From the NCBI GenBank assembly GCA_017500625.1, contig JAFVYX010000126.1:1-12858 (forward strand): DNA of 12,858 nt. Direction: 5' to 3'. The notes beneath the pieces are model-generated. The model was not told the origin of the DNA. It ran no database searches and worked only from the letters and a program-made list of their open reading frames with translations. Shown here one piece after another: positions 5,156 through 11,672 of the stretch; the stretch's first letter is position 1, and every line of letters begins with the position of its first letter. Origin of the DNA: Clostridia bacterium (GTDB lineage: Bacteria; Bacillota_A; Clostridia; Oscillospirales; CAG-272). The position numbers were made by a program, and so were the translations under genes.

Positions 5156-6349
5156 ATGAAAAAAGATCTTATGTATGGCGCTGGGAACATCGGCCGCGGA
5201 TTCATCGGCCAGCTGTTCCACATGTCGGGCTACGAAATTTCCTTTATCGACGTAAATATGGCCGTTGTGGACAAGCTCAACGAGGACGGGCGCTACCCGA
5301 TCTACATCACCGAGGGAGAAAGCTACCGCGAGTATCTTGTGACCGGTGTACACGGCGTGAACGGCCGTGACAACGAGGCGATCGCCGAGGCGATGGCCGA
5401 GGCAGACATCATGGCAACGGCAGTGGGCGTTAATATTTTGAAGTTTATCGCCGCCCCGTTTGCGTGCGGTGTGCGCCGCCGTATGGAAAAGGGGATCGAG
5501 GCCCCCCTTAACGTCATCATCTGCGAGAACATGATCGAGGCGGACAAGTATTTTTCCGCGCTGGTGAAGGAAAATCTGAGCGAGAACGAGTGCCGCTATT
5601 TTGACGGTCACATTGCGCTGGTGGAGCCCTCGATCGGGCGCATGGTTCCCGCAACGCCGAAGGAGATCGCCGAGAAAAATCCCCTGGCCGTATGCGTTGA
5701 GCCCTACTGCGAGCTGCCCGTGGACAAGCACGCATTCAAGGGCGAGATTCCCGACATCAAGAATATGGTGCCCTTTGCGCCCTTCGACTTCTTTATCCGC
5801 CGCAAGCTCTTTATGCACAACATGAGCCACTCGCTTATTGCCTACTTCGGCGCTCTTTGCGGCTACACCTACATCTGGGAGGCGGTGGCCGATCCCGCGA
5901 TCCGCGCCATTGCCGAGAGAGCGCTTGCAGATGCCTCGGGCGCCCTGCATCTTGAATACGGGGTTCCCCTCGATGAGCTTTCCGCCTTCTCCGAAAATCT
6001 CATTGAGCGCTTCCACAACAAGCTCCTCGGCGACACGGTGGAGCGCGTTGGCAAGGACACCCGACGCAAGCTCTCGGTCAATGACCGCCTTGTGGGTACG
6101 GCGCTCCTTTGCGAAAAGCACGGCATTCCGGCCACCGGCATTCTGGCCGCTGTGGCGGCGGGGCTCCGTTTTGCCCCCGCGGGTGACGAGGCCTCCCTTG
6201 AGGTAGCCAAGGATGCCGCAGAAAACGGCGCTTGCCACGCCCTTGCCACCTTCTCCGGTATCCCTGCGAACTCCGAAAAGGCGCAGACGATCGCCAATTT
6301 CTATGCAAGGATAAAGAGAGGCACGCCGATCGGCGAGCTGTTGGCGTGA
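5156..6349 (+). CDS. mtlD: Mannitol-1-phosphate 5-dehydrogenase
   Basis: This 397-aa cytoplasmic enzyme interconverts D-mannitol 1-phosphate and D-fructose 6-phosphate with NAD(H). It belongs to the polyol-specific long-chain dehydrogenases; the E. coli enzyme has 382 residues. Visible family features are the N-terminal dinucleotide motif GAGNIGRGFIGQL (residues 8-20), PLNVIICENM, and the catalytic segment RRKLFMHNMSHSLIAYFG with K217, N222 and H225, matching RKLF..N.GH..AYLG in E. coli MtlD. The C-terminal helical domain keeps DTVERVGKD..RKLS..DRL. GGAGGGTG precedes the ATG at 5156; an upstream in-frame TTG at 5138 falls within that site and is unlikely. It forms a probable operon with the YgjV-like gene 16 nt downstream. 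The Met-Ser pair in HNMSHS replaces the usual Thr-Gly, so substrate preference may differ. Confidence 0.85.
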   Translation: MKKDLMYGAGNIGRGFIGQLFHMSGYEISFIDVNMAVVDKLNEDGRYPIYITEGESYREYLVTGVHGVNGRDNEAIAEAMAEADIMATAVGVNILKFIAAPFACGVRRRMEKGIEAPLNVIICENMIEADKYFSALVKENLSENECRYFDGHIALVEPSIGRMVPATPKEIAEKNPLAVCVEPYCELPVDKHAFKGEIPDIKNMVPFAPFDFFIRRKLFMHNMSHSLIAYFGALCGYTYIWEAVADPAIRAIAERALADASGALHLEYGVPLDELSAFSENLIERFHNKLLGDTVERVGKDTRRKLSVNDRLVGTALLCEKHGIPATGILAAVAAGLRFAPAGDEASLEVAKDAAENGACHALATFSGIPANSEKAQTIANFYARIKRGTPIGELLA

Positions 6350-6365
6350 GTGCCAAGGAGGACGT

Positions 6366-6902
6366 ATGACACCCTGTGAAATTGTGGGGCAGGCCGCCAG
6401 CATCCTTGCCATGGCGTGTATGATCTTCTCCTATCAGCAGAAGATTCAGAGGCGTCTTGTCCTCTGTCAGCTTTTCGGCGGTATTCTTTTTGCAATCAGC
6501 TTTTTCCTCCTGGGTGCGACGGTCGGCGCACTGATGAACATAATCGCCGTGGTGCGTGCTCTGCTGTTCCTTTTCCCGAAGAGGATCAACGCCTCCCACC
6601 CCGCATGGCTGTGCGTATTCATCGCCTCCTACGTCGCCTTTTACGTGCTCAGCTTTACCGTGTTCGGGACGCCGCTCACCCCTGCCAATCTGGCAATCGA
6701 GCTGTTGCCCATTATCGGTATGACGGCGATGTCGGTCGGGTTCATGCTGGCGGACTCGGGCAAGGTCCGCAGGGTCGGCCTGATCTCCTCGCCCTCCTGG
6801 CTTATCTACAACATCTATTACCTGTCCATCGGCGCCACGATCTGCGAGGTACTGAGCCTTGCCTCGATCGTGATCGGCATGCTGCGTCACGATAAAAAAT
6901 AA
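6366..6902 (+). CDS. ygjV: YgjV-family inner membrane protein
   Basis: The 178-aa product is a multi-pass membrane protein of the Imp-YgjV family, whose function is unknown; E. coli YgjV has a similar length. Hydrophobic segments fall at about residues 5-22, 32-50, 54-70, 80-100, 108-128, 137-155 and 157-173. The family-typical opening (GQAASILAMACMIFSYQQK), the central G..NIIAVVR and the ending SWLIYNIYYLS are all visible. AAGGAGG lies 4 nt before the ATG, which is close but acceptable. It follows mtlD by 16 nt and is ended by a strong terminator, so it is the last gene of that transcript. Its pairing with mtlD hints at a link to polyol uptake or export, but the family has no proven transport role. 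Confidence 0.8.
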   Translation: MTPCEIVGQAASILAMACMIFSYQQKIQRRLVLCQLFGGILFAISFFLLGATVGALMNIIAVVRALLFLFPKRINASHPAWLCVFIASYVAFYVLSFTVFGTPLTPANLAIELLPIIGMTAMSVGFMLADSGKVRRVGLISSPSWLIYNIYYLSIGATICEVLSLASIVIGMLRHDKK

Positions 6903-6907
6903 CCGCA

Positions 6908-6945
6908 TAAAAAACGGGGGGCTCCGCGGAGCCCCCCCGTTTTTT
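6908..6945 (+). terminator. Strong terminator of the mtlD-ygjV unit
   Basis: An A-run leads into ACGGGGGGCTCC, a GC loop, GGAGCCCCCCCGT and a T6 run, starting 6 nt after the ygjV stop. The stem is very GC-rich and near perfect, and the A-run allows it to act in both directions. Confidence 0.9.
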
Positions 6946-6947
6946 GT

Positions 6948-6981
6948 CGCCCCGTGGGCCGCCAAAACGGATCACGGGGCG
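6948..6981 (+). repeat. Inverted repeat upstream of the DUF6512 gene
   Basis: CGCCCCGTG (6948-6956) is inverted as CACGGGGCG (6973-6981) around a 16-nt loop. An alternative pairing of GCCGCC (6958-6963) with GGCGGC (6979-6984) is mutually exclusive with the main stem. It lies between a terminator and the next gene, where no clear promoter was found. Confidence 0.4.
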
Positions 6982-7043
6982 GCGGTGCATATTTCGTCAA
7001 GGGGGAGCATAGACTGTCCGTAAGGAAAGACGGGGGTGTGGGT

Positions 7044-7568
7044 ATGAAACGATCGGTAGGGGTATGGCAGCTTTGGGGGTTTGCGTCTACGGCGCTCCTT
7101 GGCACGCTTTTGCATTTTTTGTACGATTGGCTGGGGGGCCCCCTGTGGATCGCTCCGTTTTCCGGCGTGAACGAATCGACCTTTGAGCATATGAAGCTCC
7201 TTTTCTGGCCGATGCTGCTGTTTGCGGCAGTGGAGAGCCCTTTCTTCCGCGACCGCAAGGATTTCCCTTGCATCAAGCTGCGTGGGATCCTGCTTGGGCT
7301 CCTGCTCATTCCCGTGATCTTCTATACCTACAACGGCGTTGTCGGCAAATCCCCCGATTGGCTCAACATCACGATCTTTTTCGTCACGGCGGCGGCGGTC
7401 TACCTTTACGAGTGGCGCCTCCTCCGTCGGAGCGATACCCCGTGTCGATGGCCGCGGGCGGCGGTGGCAATGCTTTGCCTTTTGGCTCTGCTTTTTGCGG
7501 TGCTCACCTTTAAGACGCCCGAGCTTGGGCTGTTCCGCGATCCCCTGACGGGGAGTTACGGCATTTAA
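7044..7568 (+). CDS. DUF6512-family membrane protein
   Basis: The 174-aa product is a multi-pass membrane protein resembling the DUF6512 family of Bacillota, function unknown. The motif PFSGVNESTFEHMKLLFWPM (residues about 38-57), between the first two hydrophobic segments, is the family-typical part. Hydrophobic segments fall at about 8-30, 50-66, 79-98, 106-124 and 138-156. The frame is open upstream to 6954, but that extension is arginine- and glycine-rich and crosses the inverted repeat, so the ATG at 7044 is preferred. The ribosome binding site is weak (GGGGGTG about 5 nt upstream). No convincing promoter is visible between 6946 and 7043; transcription may come from a non-consensus promoter or readthrough. 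It has its own terminator. Confidence 0.75.
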   Translation: MKRSVGVWQLWGFASTALLGTLLHFLYDWLGGPLWIAPFSGVNESTFEHMKLLFWPMLLFAAVESPFFRDRKDFPCIKLRGILLGLLLIPVIFYTYNGVVGKSPDWLNITIFFVTAAAVYLYEWRLLRRSDTPCRWPRAAVAMLCLLALLFAVLTFKTPELGLFRDPLTGSYGI

Positions 7569-7570
7569 AG

Positions 7571-7608
7571 GAAGACCGATGAGTCCATTCTCATCGGTCT
7601 TCTTTTTT
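7571..7608 (+). terminator. Terminator of the DUF6512 gene
   Basis: GAAGACCGATGAG (7571-7583) pairs perfectly with CTCATCGGTCTTC (7590-7602) around the loop TCCATT, followed by T6. It begins 2 nt after the stop codon. Confidence 0.92.
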
Positions 7609-7714
7609 GAAATGAAAGGTTTTGTTTGCAACTTCCCTTTTTCCGAAACAAATGCTTACCTTTTTGAGAAAAAATGAAGCGATGGCGTTCCAAAGAGCAC
7701 GACAAAATCCCCCC

Positions 7715-7743
7715 TTGATTTTCGCGTGCGCGTGTGCTATAAT
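7715..7743 (+). promoter_or_regulatory. Promoter of the GGDEF/EAL gene
   Basis: TTGATT (7715-7720), a 17-nt spacer and TATAAT (7738-7743) with a TGC extension form a good sigma-A promoter. The predicted start is about 7750, giving a leader of about 50 nt. The spacer is an alternating GC-rich run (CGCGTGCGCGTGTG). Confidence 0.75.
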
Positions 7744-7801
7744 AAAATTTATAATATATTCTTACGTATCATCGCTGTAATGAACAGGAAGTGCTTGCCT
7801 T

Positions 7802-10800
7802 ATGAAGAACCGTCATACTCGCTTCGAAAAGCCACAACCGCTGTCGGAGAAAAGGAAGGGATTTCAGCCGAAATCGATCCAATCCAAGATCGTGCTCCTC
7901 CTTCTTGTCAGCGTTATTCTCTCGGCCTCCGTCGTCGGCATGGTCTGTATCATCAAGACCTCGGCCATTCTGCGCGTGACTGCCGAAGACAATATGATCC
8001 TCATCTGCAACCGCGGCGCCGAGGGCATCAACATCAAGCTGGAGAAGATCGAGGAGCAGGTCACGACCATGCGTCACTATGCCGAGACGGCCTTCAACAG
8101 CACCACGCTGGTGGGCGAAGGTGCCGAGGCCGAGGCGGCGCGACAGCACTTTATTGCCGAATTTCAGACGGTCGCCAAGAACCACGCGAGCAGTGCCGAG
8201 GGCATTATCGGCATTTTTGCGATCTTTGATTTCAACGCCATGGAGATCTCTGCGCCCTACGGCTTCTCTTACCTGGTGGCCGGTCACGGCGCCTTTACCG
8301 AGCAGCCCCTGTCCGAGCTTTACGGGAAGCCCTCGTTTTCCTCGTGGTACGGCCAGCCCGTGCAGAAGGAGAGGGCGCTTTGGCTGGAGAAGGCCCCCCA
8401 CCCCAGCGGCACCTACGAAAGCGCCTACGTGGCGCCGATCCTCCTGGCAAACGGCACCTGCATCGGTGTTGTGGGAGTTAGCTGCGAGAGCACCTTTCTC
8501 GAAAAGGCCTCTCATGACTTCCACGGCTTTGAATCGGGCTTCGCCTTTCTCTTAAATTCGGACAACTCGGTCCTCTACCACCCCGAGATCAATTCCATGA
8601 CGGGCACGTTGGCCCCCCGCCCCGAATTCCACGTCATTGAGGAAAATGAGCGCGCGGAGGAGAGCGACGTTTCCCTCTACTCCTACCGCCACGAGGGGGA
8701 TTCCCGCTACCTGTCCTATACCGTGCTGAGAAACGGAAAGAAGCTTTGCATCTCCGCATCGCAAAGCGAGATCTACGAATGGCAGTCCGGGCTGGTCCTT
8801 TCCTGCCTGACGATCGTTGCGAGCGTTGTTGCGCTCGCGCTTCTGGCGGCCATTCTGTTTGCCAAGCGCCTCACGCAGCCCATTAAAACGCTGAACCTTG
8901 CGGCGCGTGATATGCTGGAGGGGAACCTGGAGACCGAGCTGATCCCCACCACGGCCGACGAGATCGGCGAGCTGACGCGCATTCTGAACCGCGCCCGCGA
9001 GAGGATCAAGTACCAGCTCAGCGACCTCTATAACGAGGCCCACCACGACGGACTGACGGGCGTCCTCAACAAGACCGCCTTCCGCGATACCGAGCGCCTG
9101 ATGGACCGCCATATCGACTACGGAAACGCCTCCTTTGCCGTGGCGATCCTCGACGTGAACCGCCTGAAGGTCACCAACGACTTCTTTGGCCATGCGGCGG
9201 GAGACGAGCTGCTCCGCGCTGTGGCCAACCACCTGAAGGCGGCCTTTGACCCACAAAGCATCTTCCGCATCGGCGGTGATGAATTTGCCCTCGTCCTGTG
9301 CGGGAACGATTCCGCAAAGGACATTGCGGCCGTGGAGCGCTGTGCCGCCAAGATCCCGACGCTGCATCTTACGACCTACCCTGACGTGTCCGTCTCCTGT
9401 GCGATCGGCGTCACCGCCTACGACAAGGTGCTTGACAACTGCTTCAATGACGTCCTCCTGCGCGCCGACCGCCTGATGTACAGCAACAAGGGGGAGAGCA
9501 AGCGGACGGTCGCAACAATCGAGGGGGCCAAGGGCATCAAGCAGCTACAGACCGAAAAATTCATGGAGTTCCTCTCGATCCTCAACCAGTCCACCGAGGA
9601 CTACCTCTTCCTCTATGAGATGGAGAGCGACAAGCTGCATTTCTTTGACGACTTCTTTGTCAAGTATACCATTCCTCACAGCGAGGACGGCACACTTTCG
9701 ATGGCTACGATGACCGAGGCCCTGCACCCCGCTGACCGCGCGGCCTTTACCGCGGATATCACGGAGCTTTCCGAGGGCAAGCGCAAGGATCACCATATGA
9801 ACTACCGCTTGACGACCACAAGCGGCGTGACGGCCTGGGTCGACTGCCGTGGCCGCATCATCGAGGCGGACGGGCACCCCTTCCTTCTCATCGGACGTCT
9901 CTCCGACAACGTGACCCGCCCCTGGTACAACCCTGTCACAGGTCTTTTCAACCGCACGCGCTTCTTGCAGGATATGCAGGCCAAGGAGACACCGAGCTTT
10001 GGCAGCTTTATGCTCCTTGACATTGACAACATGTCAAACCTCAACCTCAAGCTTGGCCGTCAAGCGGGCGATGATATCCTCCGTCTGCTGGCGGGGACAC
10101 TGGAGAGCATTTTCCCCCACAACCGCCTCTACCACATGGAAAAGGACCGCTTTGCCGTGCTGCTTGACACCACGGACGAGGAGGCGATACGCAAGTCCTT
10201 TGAGACGCTGCTGGAATCGCTGAGCGGCAAGCTCACGGCCTCTGCGGCGGTGGTGCCGAACGACGAGATGCTGTATGCCGACGGAAACAGCATTTACGAA
10301 TACAGCAATCAGCTCCTTAAGGAAAACAAGAGCAAAAAGAGCGGCACGATCGCCTTCTTCACCCACGAGGATTTCCAGAAGAAGATCTCGAGCATTGCGC
10401 TGATCGATGAGCTCCGCCACAGCATTGCCAACAATTTTGACGGCTTTTACGTGGTGTATCAGCCGAAGATCGCCGCTGACGGCTACTCCGTGGTGGGGGC
10501 CGAGGCGCTTCTCCGTTATCGCTCTCCTTCCCGCGGCGTGATCTCCCCCGCCGAATTCATTCCTCTCCTTGAGCGCACGCGCCTCATCAACAAGGTCGGT
10601 CTTTTCGTGTGTGACACGGCCTTGCGCCAGTGCAAGCTCTGGAGAGAGAAGATCCACGATTTCCATATCGCCGTGAATTTCTCCTCGATCCAGCTGCTGG
10701 AGGACGAGACCGATGAGCTGGTTCTGGCCATGCAGACGGCCTACGATCTGCCGGGAGAAGCGCTGATCATTGAGCTGACCGAGTCGATCGAGGTGGAAAG

Positions 10801-11635
10801 CACCGAGGTGGCCGAGGCCTTTGAGCGCTTCCGCGCTGAGGGGATCCGCATTGCGATCGACGACTTCGGCACGGGATACGCCAACCTCGCCTACCTCAAG
10901 AAGATCCACGCCGACGAGATCAAGATCGACCGTGTCTTTATCAAGGACATTCAGGAGTCCTCCTACAACTACATGGTCATCAAGAACATTCTGGAGTTTG
11001 CCAAGCAAAACGGCTTCCGTGTGTGCCTTGAGGGCGTGGAAACCTCCGAGGAGCTTTCGATCCTTGAGGGGCTCGGCGCCGACACCCTGCAGGGATATCT
11101 CTTCGATAAGCCGCTCTCCCCAGAGGACTTTGAGAGCCGCTACGTAACCGGCGAGGCACCCGAGTGGGCTTTTATGCCCGAGCTTAACCTTTATAAGGAA
11201 CGGGCGCATCTCATTCGCTTCAACGCCAAGGACATTCTGTCCACCATCAATATCGGCCTTTGGGTTATCCGCATTGAGGAGGCCGCGGACAGCTATAAGC
11301 TCTTTGGTGACGCCTGTATGCACAAGCTTCTGGGCGTTTCCGAGACGATCTCTCCCGAGGAATGCTACCGTCAGTGGTACGACCGCATCAAGCCGGGGCA
11401 TGAGGACGCCGTGAATGCTATGGTCGAGGCCATGGCAAAGGGCACCGAGGTGTGCCAGGCAGTCTATCCCTGGCTCCACCCGACGCTCGGGGAAACGCTG
11501 GTCCGCTGCACGGGCAAATGCGTTCTCAACGAGGACGGAGTCCTTGTCTTTGAGGGCTTCCACCGCTTTGTGGCCGATGCCGCCAACGTTTACACGCATC
11601 TTGACCGAAGCGATCTCAATCCCATGCAAAGCTGA
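7802..11635 (+). CDS. Membrane-anchored GGDEF/EAL cyclic-di-GMP protein
   Basis: The 1277-aa product probably makes and degrades cyclic-di-GMP in response to an extracellular signal. Order seen: basic cytoplasmic N-terminus; TM1 (about 29-51); an extracellular Cache-like sensor (about 52-329); TM2 (330-354); HAMP (355-408); GGDEF domain (about 410-570) with HHDGLTG at 414-420 and intact GGDEF at 491-495; PAS-like domain (about 580-700); a second GGDEF domain (about 705-865) whose signature is EKDRF at 780-784, so it should not be a cyclase; EAL domain (about 872-1115); and a C-terminal PAS-like domain (about 1140-1265). The EAL residues for metal binding and catalysis are present: E901, N959, E991, D1020-D1021, K1041, E1077, Q1097. 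The first GGDEF lacks the RxxD inhibitory site (FDPQ stands there). AGGAAG lies 10 nt before the ATG. Monocistronic. Net activity cannot be told from sequence. Confidence 0.92.
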   Translation: MKNRHTRFEKPQPLSEKRKGFQPKSIQSKIVLLLLVSVILSASVVGMVCIIKTSAILRVTAEDNMILICNRGAEGINIKLEKIEEQVTTMRHYAETAFNSTTLVGEGAEAEAARQHFIAEFQTVAKNHASSAEGIIGIFAIFDFNAMEISAPYGFSYLVAGHGAFTEQPLSELYGKPSFSSWYGQPVQKERALWLEKAPHPSGTYESAYVAPILLANGTCIGVVGVSCESTFLEKASHDFHGFESGFAFLLNSDNSVLYHPEINSMTGTLAPRPEFHVIEENERAEESDVSLYSYRHEGDSRYLSYTVLRNGKKLCISASQSEIYEWQSGLVLSCLTIVASVVALALLAAILFAKRLTQPIKTLNLAARDMLEGNLETELIPTTADEIGELTRILNRARERIKYQLSDLYNEAHHDGLTGVLNKTAFRDTERLMDRHIDYGNASFAVAILDVNRLKVTNDFFGHAAGDELLRAVANHLKAAFDPQSIFRIGGDEFALVLCGNDSAKDIAAVERCAAKIPTLHLTTYPDVSVSCAIGVTAYDKVLDNCFNDVLLRADRLMYSNKGESKRTVATIEGAKGIKQLQTEKFMEFLSILNQSTEDYLFLYEMESDKLHFFDDFFVKYTIPHSEDGTLSMATMTEALHPADRAAFTADITELSEGKRKDHHMNYRLTTTSGVTAWVDCRGRIIEADGHPFLLIGRLSDNVTRPWYNPVTGLFNRTRFLQDMQAKETPSFGSFMLLDIDNMSNLNLKLGRQAGDDILRLLAGTLESIFPHNRLYHMEKDRFAVLLDTTDEEAIRKSFETLLESLSGKLTASAAVVPNDEMLYADGNSIYEYSNQLLKENKSKKSGTIAFFTHEDFQKKISSIALIDELRHSIANNFDGFYVVYQPKIAADGYSVVGAEALLRYRSPSRGVISPAEFIPLLERTRLINKVGLFVCDTALRQCKLWREKIHDFHIAVNFSSIQLLEDETDELVLAMQTAYDLPGEALIIELTESIEVESTEVAEAFERFRAEGIRIAIDDFGTGYANLAYLKKIHADEIKIDRVFIKDIQESSYNYMVIKNILEFAKQNGFRVCLEGVETSEELSILEGLGADTLQGYLFDKPLSPEDFESRYVTGEAPEWAFMPELNLYKERAHLIRFNAKDILSTINIGLWVIRIEEAADSYKLFGDACMHKLLGVSETISPEECYRQWYDRIKPGHEDAVNAMVEAMAKGTEVCQAVYPWLHPTLGETLVRCTGKCVLNEDGVLVFEGFHRFVADAANVYTHLDRSDLNPMQS

Positions 11636-11641
11636 ATATAA

Positions 11642-11672
11642 AAGAGCGCAACTGCGGTTGCTCTCTTTTTTT
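11642..11672. terminator. Terminator between convergent genes
   Basis: AGAGC pairs with GCTCT and AAC with GTT around a TGCG loop, leaving a 2-nt bulge, followed by T7. It begins about 7 nt after the GGDEF/EAL stop and touches the stop of the leftward gene at 11671. On the minus strand the upstream A-run becomes a short T-run, so it may serve both genes. Confidence 0.7.

Noticed and set aside
3662..6412. A 916-codon open frame on the minus strand extending the sorE-like gene upstream across mtlD
   Set aside because: Only the part from 4924 downward matches a protein family. The rest is antisense to mtlD and crosses both promoters; it is open because GC-rich codon bias in mtlD suppresses stops in that frame.
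7609..7714. TTTGTTT / AAACAAA inverted segments in the gap before the GGDEF/EAL promoter
   Set aside because: The region is A/T-rich and the arms are short and low-complexity, so chance pairing is likely.
10034..11629. A 531-codon open frame antisense to the EAL region
   Set aside because: The sense strand encodes intact EAL motifs. The antisense frame has no recognisable domain or signals.
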